A stretch of 64,000 bases of DNA from Nelumbo lutea (GCA_022828595.1 JAKGHH010000005.1:30950193-31014192); one strand, 5' to 3'. Shown: positions 51,270-63,236, counted from the first letter of the stretch. The notes: generated from the letters alone by a model not told the origin. Numbers and translations are program-made.

Positions 51270-51437
51270 GCAAGATGTTGTTGCCTTGCTTTATATGAGA
51301 GAGAATTAAGGTAAGAGGAAGGTGGTGCACATTTTGCATCATAAAAACTGATGCAAAATTTGCACCACTTCCTTTTTACCTTCAATCTGTCTTATAAAAC
51401 AAAACTCTCTTATATAATGGGGGCAACATCATCTTGC
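51270..51437. mobile_element. fold-back element with nearly full-length arms
   Basis: The left arm GCAAGATGTTGTTGCC...GGTGGTGCACATTTTGCATC pairs with the right arm GATGCAAAATTTGCACCACTTCC...GGGCAACATCATCTTGC across a loop of about 10 bases. The transcript would fold into a long hairpin. It lies 25 bases after the MITE at 51009-51245. Confidence 0.78.
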
Positions 51438-52600
51438 TTCCTATCACACTCCTGGTTGTATAGGATTTGTTGTGAACACAAGTGTGCTTATTTAGTTGTG
51501 GGACCAAAGTGAACATGTCAATGTTTTGTATACATTCTTTTTTGTTTTTCATATAAGGGGGAGGGGATCACATCATTTTACTTCTTATAAATAAGACAAA
51601 ATCAAAATTGAAGAAAACATTTGCATTCCCATGCATTTACAATTGTCAAAATGGAATTCACACTGCAAGGAAACTGAGTTTAAGGGCTGTATTTGATTTG
51701 CAATGTAAATCTGAATCAAATAAAAAGTTTGCATGTCGTTCAATTTTACATTTGTTTGTTTGTAACTATGATTTGCACCATATCTAACATGGTTTGCTAG
51801 GGGTAGAGCTAGGATTTTTTCTTGAAGGGAGCCAAAAACTAGTAAACATGGATAGGAGGGGACCAAAATCTAGGTAAGAATTAAATGGGGGTATTGTGGG
51901 GATTTTCAAGGCATAGGGGGTATGATTTGTACCATTTGAATATGACTTTATGAAAGTCAGTGGGAGCCACTATGGTAAGACCTAAATGTGACATAGGGAT
52001 TGATATGCACATTCTTTCATGATTATTTTAAGTGCAATGAGGTAGAGAATGTCATAAGATGATATTTCTAAAGACCTTTTGTCATTAGCATGAAAACGGA
52101 TTGAATTAGTGGGTGAAGATGCACCATAAAATTGGGCTATCCATTTCACTAAGACAGTCAATGAGATTGCTTCATGGGATGATAGGGGCATTATAGACTA
52201 GTGGGAGGGGCCTATTCTAAAATGAAAGACTCTTCCACGGTACATTAGGTCTCCGGACATGATGGGTCAACACTTACTAGTTAAAAATGTTTAACTTAAA
52301 ATGGCAAATAACCTCATATGGTGCTGGCTAAAGGGAAAGGTTATTGGATTGGTGGATATATGATCCTTCTAGAAAGTAATGGGGTATGGAGCTGAAACAG
52401 TTGTACTTATGTGATTCTCCACATTTCCAAGGACATGAACTATGTCCTTGTCACTAAAATAGGAGGGAAATCTTAGAGATGAACAAATAGAGATGGAACA
52501 TAGATAAAACCCCATTCTATGAAAGATAATATGAAACAATAATAAAGTCGTGGAATAATTAATCATGCCTTTTATAAAAAATGGCATACGAATAGTTTAC
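51438..52600. other. no gene seen
   Basis: Unassigned sequence up to the copia-4 remnant. The 5' LTR of copia-4 may lie here but I cannot define it. Confidence 0.4.
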
Positions 52601-52609
52601 ATTAAATTG

Positions 52610-53560
52610 TTAGACAACAACAAATTGAAAGGACTCAACTATGCAGACTAGTTTTGTAACCTAAACCTAGTGCTCACGTTCGAGAAATTGGACAATGTTG
52701 CCAAAAACCCAGCACCACAACGTCCAGGTGATAGGACTTCTGAGGCAAGAATAAGGGAATATGAGGAATGAGATTAGAAAAATTCTCTTGCCCAATGTTA
52801 TGTCATAGCCTTCTTGGATAGTTCTATTAAGATAGTTTGACAAAATTGATATCTACAAAGATAGACTAGATAGTCTAAAAACCATGTATGAGGAGCATAA
52901 TCGTTCTACAAGACAAATGGTCATCAAATTGTTGATGACTACTAGGATGATCGAAAGCCAACCAATTCAAGACCATGCCATGTAGATGATAGATTATATA
53001 AATGAATTGGAGGCTCTTGGCTCCCAACTTGATGATGACACAAAAAATGATGTCGTCCTAAATACTCTATCCTCATCCTTCAATCAGTTTGTCATGAACT
53101 ACAACATGAACAAGCTAAAAGTTAGATTGTAGGAGCTCAGTAATATGTTGCAAAGAGCTAAAAAACTGATTAAGAAGGATAAGCTACTAGCTATGCTTGT
53201 TAAAGGTGACAAATTTGACAGGGAGAAAAGGAAGGGTAAGAGAAAGCCTTAGAAAAAGGGAGGCAAACCGAAGAAGCATAAGAGAGACAAGTCATCTGAT
53301 GAATGTCACTTCTGCAAGAAGACTGAGCATTGGAAGATGAATTGTCCTCAGTATCTAGAATCCTACGAGAACAAAGAAGGTATTTTTGAATCTCTTGTCA
53401 TAGAAACCAATACATTGGTCATTTCTGCATCGTATTGTATTGACTCTGGGGCTTCCACTCATGCATGTAATACATTGTAGGGGTTCAAGGAAGGCACACC
53501 GCTAATTGATGACGAGGTTGTACTTTACTTGAGGACGACTGCAACTGTTGCAGCTAGTAC
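52610..53560 (+). pseudogene. copia-4 gag, knuckle and protease remnants
   Basis: NNKLKGLNYADWFCNLNLVL opens Gag. LEALGSQLDDDTKNDVVLNT and LSSSFNQFVMNYNMNK follow. The knuckle CHFCKKTEHWKMNC keeps all four ligands (53309-53350). The protease start CIDSGASTHACNT is at 53439-53477. Several stops are present. Confidence 0.83.
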
Positions 53561-54383
53561 TATTAGAACACATCCTTAAGAAAATAACACATGATATAAT
53601 TAATCCCACGTGTCTGTGGTATTACCAACTTGGCCATACTAATAAAGAACATATCACAAGATTGGTGAATGATGATCCTTTATATTTTCTCACTATGGAA
53701 GATTTACCAACTTGTGAACCATACCTTCAAGGCAAGATGGCAAAAACATTATTTATAGGTAAGCTTGAAAGAAATACGGACACACTTGACCTTATACATA
53801 AGTATGTGCTCCCATGAATGTTAGGACACAGAACCAACACTGTTATTTTATAACTTTCACTGATTAATATTCTCGACATGGTTACATGTATCTAATGAGA
53901 CATAAGTCTGAATCCTTTGAAAAATTTAAGCAATTTAGACATGAAGTTGAAAAATAGTTGGGGAGACAGATCAAAGCCCTTCGATTAGATCGATGAGGTG
54001 AATATCTCTCCAACGAATTTAGGGACTACTTGAAGGATAATAGGATTATATCATAGTTATCTCCTTCTGGACACTACAATTAAACGGTGTGTCAAAGAGA
54101 AGAAATCAAACTTTATTAGATATGGTCCAATCATTCCTCATCTATTCAGAATTACTCATATTCTTTTGGGGGCATGCATTGAAGACTACAATTTGTGTAC
54201 TGAACTGGGTTCCAACCAAGTCGGTTCCTAAGACTTCTTACAAGCTATGGACTATCAAGAAAATAAGTGTAAGACACTTGCAAATATGATGTTGTCTAAT
54301 ACACGTCAAAAGAACAAATGCGAACAAATTAGAATCCAAAACTAGTCATTGCCTATTTATAGGCTACCCCAAGGAATTTGTAG
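53561..54383 (+). pseudogene. copia-4 integrase remnants up to the copia-5 insertion
   Basis: LWYYQLGHTNKEHITRLV (zinc region His) is followed by an altered catalytic core and by pieces near 54100-54380 ending in an IGYPKE-like motif in a shifted frame. It is heavily decayed. Confidence 0.7.
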
Positions 54384-54589
54384 TGTTGACCAACGTATCG
54401 TACACGACTCCACTGGAAGATAAACCCACAACATTCCTAGTTATCTTTGTATTTTTCCTATACTTATCTCCACTTAATTACTGCATTTATCCCCTGTTAT
54501 TGTTATCCTCTATATCAACTTTGTATATATATTGGTGAAACATCACTCAATAAAATCATTGAATTCAAACCAAAACTCTGAGTTCTATA
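54384..54589 (+). repeat. copia-5 5' LTR
   Basis: Starts TGTTGACCAACG and ends GAGTTCTATA. TATA region TTTGTATATATATTGG near 54521; AATAAAATC polyadenylation-like signal near 54549. Confidence 0.9.
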
Positions 54590-54630
54590 TGGTATCAGAG
54601 TCCCACGTGACCAAGGCCTCCAGTATTCAA

Positions 54631-55360
54631 TATGTCTTCAACCTCCAACACCGCTACCTCTTCACCAAACTCCTCCCTCTTTGTAACTCCTTCAATTTTT
54701 CACAACTCATCATAGTGAAGTTAACTGGTCCCAACTATCACTTGTGGAAATTCCAAGTGGAATGTGCTCTCTTTAGTCACGACCTCCTTGGCTACCTAGA
54801 CAGTGCCTCACCTTACCTAGCAAACAACTCTCCCTCTCTTCCAACAACTGAACAAATTGAATGGATCAAACAAGACTGAGTCCTCCTCAGTTGGCTCTTA
54901 GCCACCCTCTCCGACTTAGTACTCCCTTATGTTGTTGGATGGACCACTTGCCGCAAAGTCTGGATGACTCTTGAAAGTACTTTTGCCACGAAGTCTACTA
55001 CTTGTGCAGTCCACATTCATGATGATCTTGCCACATTACGTAAAGGAGACTCCTCAATGACTGATTATCTGCAAACTCTAAAGAGTTACAATGATGTATT
55101 CTCTGCTCTTAGGGAACCATTATCCACTTCGCAGCTGATTCATCATGCACTGGAAGGTCTACCCTCGAAGTATGATGCTCTTGTGACAGCACTTTCTATG
55201 AGATCCACTGATGTCGCATTCAAAGAACTTCAAGGTATGCTAATGTAACATAAAACACGACTCCACTATAGCACTCCTGATCCTCTTCGATCAGTGAACA
55301 CCGCCTCCACTCATCCTGGTCGCCATCACAATGTCAAAATGTTAACCAATTTGGTGATCA
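54631..55360 (+). pseudogene. copia-5 gag
   Basis: It opens MSSTSNTATSSPNSSLF. A frame change then leads to LIIVKLTGPNYHLWKFQVEC, WLLATLSDLVLPYVVGW, KVWMTLESTFATKS, MTDYLQTLKSYNDV and LIHHALEGLPSKYDAL (UBN2-type Gag). A TGA follows WIKQD, and a stop at 55246 precedes the loss of sequence at 55361. Confidence 0.87.
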
Positions 55361-55361
55361 T

Positions 55362-55634
55362 TGTTGGAGATCGAAGTAAAAAACAAGTAAAAACAGAACA
55401 AACTTATTTGCTGAAGTTTGTAGTTAACTACTGCGTTATATTTCCGAACTGAGTGTGCCTATATATAGGCTTACAATTAAAAACTAAATTGCTAAAAGTT
55501 CTCAACAAACGGATTTTATTGGAACTACCTCAGACCTGAATTAAACAATCAGAAAATAAAGGAGAAAATATCTCAATAGAAACCTAGCTATCAAAGACCA
55601 AGTCTAGTTTACAACTTTTGAATCAACTTCAACA
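55362..55634 (-). repeat. copia-6 3' LTR
   Basis: Contains a 14-bp perfect palindrome GCCTATATATAGGC that forms the TATA region. The polypurine tract (minus strand AAGGGGGAG) is at 55635-55643. Confidence 0.92.
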
Positions 55635-55643
55635 CTCCCCCTT

Positions 55644-56569
55644 GATTCAAACTTGCAAACACCAAGCTAGGATCTAAAGTAAACATGTTTTCTATGAGGA
55701 AGAGATTTTGTTAGAATGTCTGCCACTTGCTTATCCATGCTGCAGTACTTTAAAACAATCAGTCCTTCTGCTACAAGGTCTCTAATGAAATGAACATGAA
55801 TGCCAATATGCTTGATTCTACTGTGAAAGGCTGGATTCTTAGTCATAGCAATTATAGATTTGTTGTCACAATAAATCTCAATTGCTTCCTTTTGCTCTTG
55901 ATCAAGTTCCTCAAGTGCCCTTCATAACCATACAACTTGACATGCTGATGAAGTTGCAGCTACATACTCAACTTCCAAAGATGACAAAGCGGTTGTTGCT
56001 TGCTTTTTTGAACTCCATGAAATGGCACATGATCCAAGACAAAAAGTATAACCCGAAGTGCTCTTTCAATCATCCAAACACCTTGCCCAATCACTATCAG
56101 TAAATCCAATCAACTTAAAATTTGACACATGACTATACCACAATCCAAATTCAAGTGTTCCAGCTATATAACGCAAGACTCTCTTTGCTGCTCCAAGATT
56201 ATGCTTTGAGGGAGAATGCATAAACCTGGAAAGTACTCCAACCGAAAAGTCTATATCTGGTTGAGTATGAGTCAAATATATCAGACCACCCACCAAGCTT
56301 CTAACATATCTCGCATCTGCTGGTTCAGTACCATCTTCAAGCTGCAATTTCTCATTTACATTCATGGTTGTGGTTTTAACTTTGCAATTAAGCATGATAA
56401 ACCTCTTAAGAATATCAGTTGCATATTTCCTTTGTGAAACAAATATCCCATCTTTAGCGTGTTTCACTTCCAGACCAAGGAAATAATGCAATAGACCTAA
56501 ATCAGACATCTCAAATTCTTTCTTCATGCAAACTTTAAACTCTTCAATAAGAGAAGAAGAAGAACCCAA
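55644..56569 (-). pseudogene. copia-6 RT C-terminus and RNase H
   Basis: 56569-56066 contains EFEMSDLGLLHYFLGLEVKH, KYATDILKRF, YVRSLVGGLIYLTHTQPDID and the first RNase H Asp (GFTDSDW). Beyond it, in shifted frames, come LSSLEVEYVAATS, IYCDNKSIIAMTKNP, IHVHFIRDLVAEGLIVLKYC and ADILTKSLP. RNase H is broken by a frameshift near 56066. Confidence 0.9.
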
Positions 56570-57577
56570 TATAAATTATGTCATCAACATATAGGCAGAC
56601 AATGAGAAGATTATTCTTACCATTTTTCTTCAAATAAAGTGTGGGCTCATTCTTGCTTCTCTCACAGCCATTTTGATGAAAATAAGAGTCAATCTTGTTG
56701 TACCATGCTCGCGGGACTTGCTTTAGGCCATAGAGAGCTTTCTTTAGCCTGTACACCTTTTCTTCTTTACCATGAGCAATGAACCCTTCTGGTTGAGTTA
56801 CATAAACTTCTTCTTTCAGCTCACCATTTAAGAAGGCAGACTTGACATCGAATTGGTAAACATGCCAACTCAATTGTGCAGCCAAGGCTAGAAGTGTTCT
56901 CACCGTTTCAAACCATGCTATAGGAGAGAAAGTGTCATCATAGTCGATACCTTGCTGCTACGAGTAGCCTTTGGCCACGAGTCATGCTTTGTGTTTCTGA
57001 ATTTCTCCATCAGAATTGTACTTCATCCTAAACATCCATTTGACTTCAATGGTATTTTTTCCTTCAGGTAGCTCCACCAATTCCCATGTCTCATTTTTCT
57101 GAATTGCTTCAATCTCTTCTTTCATGGCACTTTGCCATTCTTCTTTGTCTGCTGCTTCTTGAAAGCTTGTAGGGTCAGATACAAACAAGGTGCATGTGGC
57201 CTCGTAAATATCTGTTAATGATCTGAAATTTCTTGGAGGAGTTTCATCTGAGGATGCTTGAGAAGGAGAACTTCTGCTACTTGATGAAGTGGATGATGGT
57301 GAAGAAGAAGATGATGAACTCGGTGTGCTTGTAGGAGTTTGATTTGCTGCTTCAGTTGGTTGACCTTCACTTCCCATCACAATTTCAATTTCTGCAGCTT
57401 CTTTATTTCCTCCCCATTCCAGTTAGCATCTTTGTCTAACACAACATTCCTGCTTATGATCACTTTGCCACTAACAGTGTTATACAGCCTATATGCTTTG
57501 GATTGAGAGCAATAACCAATAAAAATACACTTAACAGATTTTTCATCAAGTTTACTATGATTATGAGAGTCTACCAA
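56544..57577 (-). pseudogene. copia-6 integrase C-terminus, linker and RT core
   Basis: 57577-57377 contains SVKCIFIGYCSQSKAYRLYN. 57380-56982 is a Ser/Pro-rich linker followed by EEWQSAMKEEIEAIQKNETW and VKWMFRMKYNSDGEIQKHKA. After a stop, 56903-56544 holds the RT catalytic part ([45 protein letters not shown]). All RT motifs are present, in two frames. Confidence 0.9.
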
Positions 57578-57634
57578 AGCATAGGCAGTACAACTAAAAA
57601 TTTTTAAGTGGCTTACCGATGGTCTTCTACCAGT

Positions 57635-58700
57635 CTAAGCTTCATATGGTGTTTGATTCATAACAGCCTTTGTCGGTGACAAATTCAGCAAATAGACTTC
57701 CATGGTAACTACTTCTGCCCAAAACATATCTGGAAGTTCTTTGGCATTCAACAAACTCCTTGCCATCTCTACAACTGTACAATTCTTTGGTTCAGCAATG
57801 CTGTTTTGCTCCGGAGTGTAAGGTGTTGTCAGCTCTCTATGCACGCCATGCTCCTCACAAATTTGTTAAAATAAACTTTCCTCTTCTATCAGTTCGTAAT
57901 GCCTTTATGCTTCTTCCAATTTTCTTTTCAACAAAAGCTTTGAATTTTTTGAAGATTCCAAATGCTTCTAATTTGTTTTGCAGAAAGTACACCCAACTCA
58001 TGCGACTGCAATCATCTGTAAACAACAAGAAATATCGACTTCCACCAAAGGATTCTGTTTCCATAGGCCCACAAAGGTCAGAATGAACAAGCTCAAGACA
58101 ATTAGATGCTCTTCTGGATTTTCCTACAGCAAATGGCTTTTTTACTTTGTTTCCCATAGATACACCCTTCACACAAATCTAAAGATTCAATTTTAGGAAG
58201 CCCAAAAACCATCTCTTTTTGAGTCAACAACTTTAACCCCTTGCCATGTAAATGCCCATACCGTAAATGCCACACTCTAGATTCTTTATTTTCTTTGGCA
58301 ATAAGAGCATGACTCTCTACACTAGAGATTTGAAGAGGAAACAACTTATTTTTGGTCATACAAACATCAACTATTATCTGACCTGATTTTTTTATCTCTA
58401 ATCGCACATGAACCATCATCAGATGAGAGAGAATAACCACTATCCATCAGCTGTCCAACACTTAACAAATTATGTGACAAGCTAGGAATAAAATAGACAT
58501 TAGAGAGAAGTTTAATTTTACCATGACCATTGTTAATTGCCACAGTACCTTTGCCTTCAACTTATATCTGCTTGTTGTCTCCAAGTCTCGCTTTCAACTT
58601 GTATGATTCATCAAGTTCCTTGAATAATGACTTCACGCTGGTCATGTGATTTGAGCAACCACTATCCAAACACCAAATGTCAGTAGAGACATTTGTGTCT
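57635..58700 (-). pseudogene. copia-6 protease, GAG-pre-integrase and integrase core
   Basis: Near 58680: CLDSGCSNHMTSVKSLFKEL (protease DSG). 58440-58102: VWHLRYGHLHGKGLKLL and GLPKIESLDLCEGCIYGKQ. 58172-57855: ELVHSDLCGPMETESFGGSR, LLFTDDCSRMSWVYFL and IKALRTDRRGKFILT (DNGGEF-type Asp motif altered). 57844-57635: LTTPYTPEQNSIAEPKNCTV, where Pro replaces Arg after the catalytic Glu. At least four frames are needed. Confidence 0.9.
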
Positions 58701-58843
58701 TCATGATAGGCCATGAACAACTTCACCTCAGCTTTGTCTTTTTTTTCTGCATAGCTTGCTTGTTTTTCCCTTTTCCAACATTCAACTTTTATATGTCCAT
58801 ATCTTTTGCAATAGTGACATTGAACACCACTCTTGTTGCCTTT

Positions 58844-59629
58844 TTACTTGTCATCAAACGGCCTATGTTCACCTTGCTCACCATTTCGTCCCCTGCCTTT
58901 ACCTGGACCACCTCTACCATGGTGTCCTCCTCTTCCATGTCCTCTGCCCACTGCATCTTTTGGCTCATCCATATGGTTAGAGGACTCCCCCGTCACATGA
59001 AATACTTTCTCTTCACATTTTTCAACCGATCTATTCAGTCTAGTTTCATGAACTTGCAAAGAACCCATTAGTTCATCAAAAGAGAAATTAGACAAGTCTT
59101 TTGACTCCTCAATGGTTGCAACTACATGATCAAATTTTGGAGTCAAACTTCTCAATACTTTTGCAACTACAGTTACATCAGAAACTTCTTCTCCATAGGA
59201 TTTCATTTGATTAACAATGGTAGATACTTTAGAAAGGAAAACTTGTACTGATTCCCCACTTTTCATATTCAAGGTTTCAAAATCATGACGAAGGGATTGA
59301 AGTTTCACCGTGATTACCTTCGAGGAGCCTTAAAATGCCAGCTGCAATGTCATCCAAGCTTCTTTTGCTGTTGTTGCTGCTGCAATTTTGGAGAAATTTG
59401 ACTCATGAACTGCTTGTTGGATGAAGAATAATGCTTTAGAGTCCTTCTTCTTGTTCTCTTTCAGCCCGGCCTCTTCATTCGGATCAAGATAGCCATTTTC
59501 CACCAAGTCCCACAAATCTTGAGACCTAAACAGAGTCTTCATCTTGATGCTCCAGAATTCGTAGCATTCCCCTTTGAAGACAAAAATTTATGGTTGAGAA
59601 ATGCTCACCACATTGCCATTGGTTGCCAT
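58844..59629 (-). pseudogene. copia-6 gag
   Basis: The Met at 59629 opens MATNGNVVSISQP followed at once by a stop. Gag continues as YEFWSIKMKTLFRSQDLWDL, then VKLQSLRHDFETLNMKSGES and FDELMGSLQVHETRLNRSVE, and a Gly/Arg/His-rich tail. The knuckle CHYCKRYGHIKVEC (58800-58841) keeps all ligands but lies after a stop at 58844. Confidence 0.9.
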
Positions 59630-59659
59630 GATTTTTACGCCCAGTTGTGAAAGAACAAT

Positions 59660-59671
59660 GATCTGATACCA
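59660..59671 (-). promoter_or_regulatory. copia-6 primer binding site
   Basis: The minus strand reads TGGTATCAGATC five bases inside the 5' LTR. Confidence 0.82.
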
Positions 59672-59676
59672 CAAAT

Positions 59677-59949
59677 TGTTGGAGATCGAAGTAAAAAACA
59701 AGTAGAAACAGAACAAACTTATTTGCTGAAGTTTGTAGTTAACTGTTGCGTTTTATTTCTGAACTGAATATGCCTATATATAGGCTTACAATTACAAACT
59801 AAATTGCTAAAAATTCTCAACAAACAGATTTTGTTGGCACTATATCAGACCTTGATTAAATAATCAGAAGATAAAGGATAAAATATCTCAATAGAAACCT
59901 AGCTGTCAAAGACCTAGTCTAGTTTACAACTTTTGAATCAACTTCAACA
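59677..59949 (-). repeat. copia-6 internal LTR (5' LTR, shared with a second partial copy)
   Basis: Same ends as 55362-55634. It is followed on its right by sequence equal to the pol end and not by a flank of copia-5. Confidence 0.92.
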
Positions 59950-60121
59950 CTCCCCCTTGATTCAAACTTGCAAACACCAAGCTGGGATCTAAAGTAAACA
60001 TGTTTTCTATGAGGAAGAGATTTTGTTAGAATGTCTGCCACCTGCTCATCTATGCTGCAATACTTTAAAACAATCAGTCCTTCTGCTACAAGGTCTCTGA
60101 TGAAATGAACACGAATGCCAA
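59950..60121 (-). pseudogene. second partial copia-6 copy (RNase H end)
   Basis: Repeats 55635-55806 with few changes, encoding VHFIRDLVAEGLIVLKYC, then VADILTKSLPHRKHVYF and the polypurine tract. It stops at GAATGCCA, where copia-5 RT sequence begins. The array is therefore LTR, full internal region, LTR, truncated internal region. Confidence 0.92.
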
Positions 60122-61390
60122 CCTGATGTGAAGCCCACAACATCTTGGATTGTAAGTGGGTCTTCCATGTGAAATGCCAACCTGATGGTTCTATCGACCA
60201 CTACAAAGCTAGGTTCATTGCTAAGGGCTTTCATTAGTGTGAAGGGATAGATTTTCATGAAACATTCGGCCCAGTGGTCAAGTCCACAACCATTTGAGTG
60301 ATTCTCTCCCTTGCAGTTTCTCGCGGATTGGGACATTCAACAACTCGATGTACAAAATGCCTTCTTGCCTGGAGATCTCAATGAACATGTTTATATGGAG
60401 CAACCTCTGGGCTTCATTCACAAGGACAAACCTTCTCATGTTTGCCTCCTTAGACGATTATTGTATGGACTCAAACAGGAGCCTTGAGCTTGGTTTCACA
60501 AGCTCAGCTCTTATCTTCTCTCCTTGGGATTTGTATACTCAATGTTTGATAGCTCCTTGTTTATTCTTCATGACAATGATACATGGATTTTTCTACTTGT
60601 TTAAGTTGATGATATCATCATCATGGGCTCTTCTACTGCCTTGGCATCGTCGATTATTCAGAAACTCCAAACTCAGTTTGCCATCAAATTGTTTGGTCCG
60701 CTTGGCTATTTCCTTGAAATGGAAGCTCTACGTACCAAATCTAGGTTGCTCCTTAGCCAAAGAAAATACATCATCGACCTCCTTCAGCGCACTAAACTTG
60801 ATGGTATCAAACCTATTGCAACTCCTACATTGCTTACTCAGTTAGTCGGGTCTATCAGTCCATGCATAAACCCACAACTGATAACTGGGCCACTGTAAAG
60901 AGAATTCTGAGATACTTAAAACACAATGTCGACTTCGGGTTAGCCATCCTACCTTCTTCAATCTCGTTGACTGCCTTTGCTAATGCGGATTGGGTAGGCT
61001 GCAAACTAGATCGACGTTTCCAAACAGGTTATTGTGTTTACATGGGCCCCAACCTAATCTCACGGGCCTCGAAAAAGCAAATCATTGTGGCTCATTCGAG
61101 CATTGAAGCTGAGTACCGAAGTGTTGCCTCTACTGCTGCTGAACTCTTATAGCTGAAGTCTCTTTTCTCTGAAATTGGCTTGCCTCATGAGACCATGACA
61201 AATCGATGTGATAATGTTGGGGATACTTACCTGGCCGCTAATCCAGTCTTCCATTCACGCATGAAACAAATTGAAACCGACGTACACTTCATTTGTCATC
61301 ATGTTGCTGCCAAACACTTGCAAATAAGGTACATCTCAAGCAAATACCAAATTGATTTGCTCACCAAACCTATTGGTATGCCACGTTAAT
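60122..61390 (+). pseudogene. copia-5 reverse transcriptase and RNase H
   Basis: [43 protein letters not shown], then VDDIIIMGSST after a stop (the YVDD Tyr-Val is displaced by TAA). FLEMEALRTKSRLLLSQRKY, YLKHNVDFGLAILPS, ADWVGCKLDRRFQTG, SSIEAEYRSVASTAAELL and IETDVHFICHHVAAKHLQIR follow, ending in IDLLTKPIG. Frameshifts occur near 60300-60480. Confidence 0.9.
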
Positions 61391-61445
61391 CTTTCCTTTG
61401 TGACAAGCTTCATGTTGTTGCATTTTCCATGAGCTTGAGGGGGGC

Positions 61446-61657
61446 TGTTGACCAACGTGTCATACACTACTCCACTAGAGGGTAAACCCACAACATTTCT
61501 AATTATCTTTGTATTTCTCCTATACCTATCTCCACTTAATTACTGTATTTATCCCCTGTTATCCTTATCCTCTATCTCAATTCTGTATATATATATATAT
61601 TGGTGAAACATCACTCAATAAAATCATTGAATTCAAACCAAAACTCTTAGTTATATA
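61446..61657 (+). repeat. copia-5 3' LTR
   Basis: Partner of 54384-54589, with a longer TA run (61585-61600). CGTAG follows. Confidence 0.9.
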
Positions 61658-63236
61658 CGTAGGGTATCTCTTCCATGATCCATGAGAACAAAAAGTGTTT
61701 ATTAGTTGAAATGACTTCTTGGATGAGGACTATGTCCTGAACAATCACTATTAGGAAGTTGTTCTTGATGAAGAGAGCTCAGGAGTAGTGGGGGATAACC
61801 CACAGATTCCAAATAATTATATCCAACTTAGGAAATCTACTTAGTTTCTAGACTTCCAGTTCGTTATGATTATGATCAAGAAAGTTACTTGATTGGAAGC
61901 TACAAACAGTGTGGAAGATCTCGTAACTTATATGGAAGCTATGTTAGACATAGACTCCCTGAAGTGGGTAGATGCCTTGAAATTCAAGATGGACTCGATG
62001 AAAACCAACGAAGTTTGGACTCTCGTAGACCCACCCCCTAGGGTAAAGGCAATCATTTGTAAATGGATCTACAAGAGGAAGAAGAACCCTAATGGAAAGG
62101 TTAAGACCTATAAAGCTCGGCTTGTAGCGAAAGGGTACATTCAGAAAGAAGAAATTGATTATGAGGAGACCTTTTCATCGATGGCCATGCTCAAATCCAT
62201 AAGGATACTATTAGCCATAGTTGCACAGTACAACTTTGAAATTTGGCAAATTGATGTCAAAACTATGTTCCTGAATGGAGATTTTACTGAATATATCTAT
62301 GTGTAGCAATCGCAAGGCTTTGTTGCTAAGGATCAATAACACATGGTGTGTAAGTTGAATAGATCCCATTTATGGGTTGAAACAAGCTTCCAGAAGTTGG
62401 AACATCCAATATGACTCAATAGGCAAATAGTTTGATTTTGAGTAGAATCCAAATGAATCTTATGTTTACAGAAAACCGTGGGAAATAAGGTTATGTTTAT
62501 GGTTCTGTATATAAAAGACATTCTACTAATAGGGAATGTTGTAGGAATGTTGACTATGGTGAATGTATGGCTTTTATAGCAATTCCCCATGAAAGATCTT
62601 GGAGAAACCTCTTATATCTTGGGACTTCGACTCTATAAAGATACATTGAAGAGGATAAATAGATTATCCCAATATACCTATGTTGACAAAATTGTCAACA
62701 GATACAACACATAGAAGTCCAAGAAGGGATTCGTTCCTTTCAGGCATGGAGTCATTCTCTCCAAAAGAATTTCACCTAAGACCCCTAAGGAGATTGAGGA
62801 CACGAGAGAGATTCCCTATACCTCATCCGTAGGGAGCATTACATACGCTATGTTGTGTACTCGGCCAGACATTGCTCAGGCCGTTAGTATTGTAAGTAGA
62901 TACCAATCTTACCTATGACAAGAGCATTAGATTGCTATGAAAAACATACTAAAGTACCTATGGAGGACTAAAGATGATTGTCTTATCTTTTATGGTAGTT
63001 TACTACAAATGGTTAGTAATATTGATGCCGACTTCTAGCTTGACCCAAATAATAGAAAGTCTGTATCTATATACTTTGGGGCCTTATGTAGTAAGAAAAA
63101 TAGTCCATAACCGAGGCCAAACACATTGCCATAAGTAAGGCTACCTAATAAGTAATATTAGGGAGAAACCGATGTGTTACCAAAGAAGTTGGGGTTGTTA
63201 GTCAACCTAAATTTGTTCAACTGAAATAAAAGAACA
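61658..63236 (+). pseudogene. copia-4 integrase end, RT and RNase H
   Basis: VGYLFHDP continues the interrupted integrase. 61893-62306: SLKWVDALKFKMDSMKTNEV, WTLVDPPPRVKAIICKWIYK, KTYKARLVAKGYIQKEEIDY and IWQIDVKTMFLNGDF. After a stop, in other frames: YGLKQASRSW, LYIKDILL-like (YVDD lost), GDLGETSYILG, IPYTSSVGSITYAMLCTRPD and a decayed RNase H to about 63155. No complete frame remains. Confidence 0.85.

Larger units (their letters stand above)
55362..59949 (-). mobile_element. copia-6: inner element of the nested stack
   Basis: LTR (55362-55634), internal region, LTR (59677-59949), each LTR 273 bp with TGTTGG...CAACA ends and about 20 differences by hand. On the minus strand it runs gag, knuckle, protease, integrase, RT, RNase H. 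No target duplication can be tested, because the right LTR continues into another piece of the same element and copia-5 sequence is missing around it. Domains are complete in order but split by frameshifts and stops. Confidence 0.92.
54384..61657 (+). mobile_element. copia-5: middle element of the nested stack
   Basis: LTRs at 54384-54589 and 61446-61657 (about 9 percent different by hand count). Flanks TGTAG (54379-54383) and CGTAG (61658-61662) form a 5-bp target duplication with one change. Primer binding site TGGTATCAGAG at 54590; polypurine tract GAGGGGGG before 61446. Gag (54631-55360) and RT plus RNase H (60122-61390) remain, but the knuckle, protease and integrase are missing and replaced by copia-6 DNA. 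Confidence 0.9.
52601..63236 (+). mobile_element. copia-4: outer element of the nested stack (two halves)
   Basis: The left half (52601-54383) holds gag, zinc knuckle, protease and integrase pieces. The right half (61658-63236) resumes in the integrase C-terminus and goes on to RT and RNase H. Integrase text breaks at YPKEF (54380) and resumes as VGYLFHDP (61662), the normal copia order, so copia-5 inserted here. Stops are frequent. Copia-7 or a deletion ends it at 63236 within or after RNase H. I could not identify its own LTRs. Confidence 0.85.
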
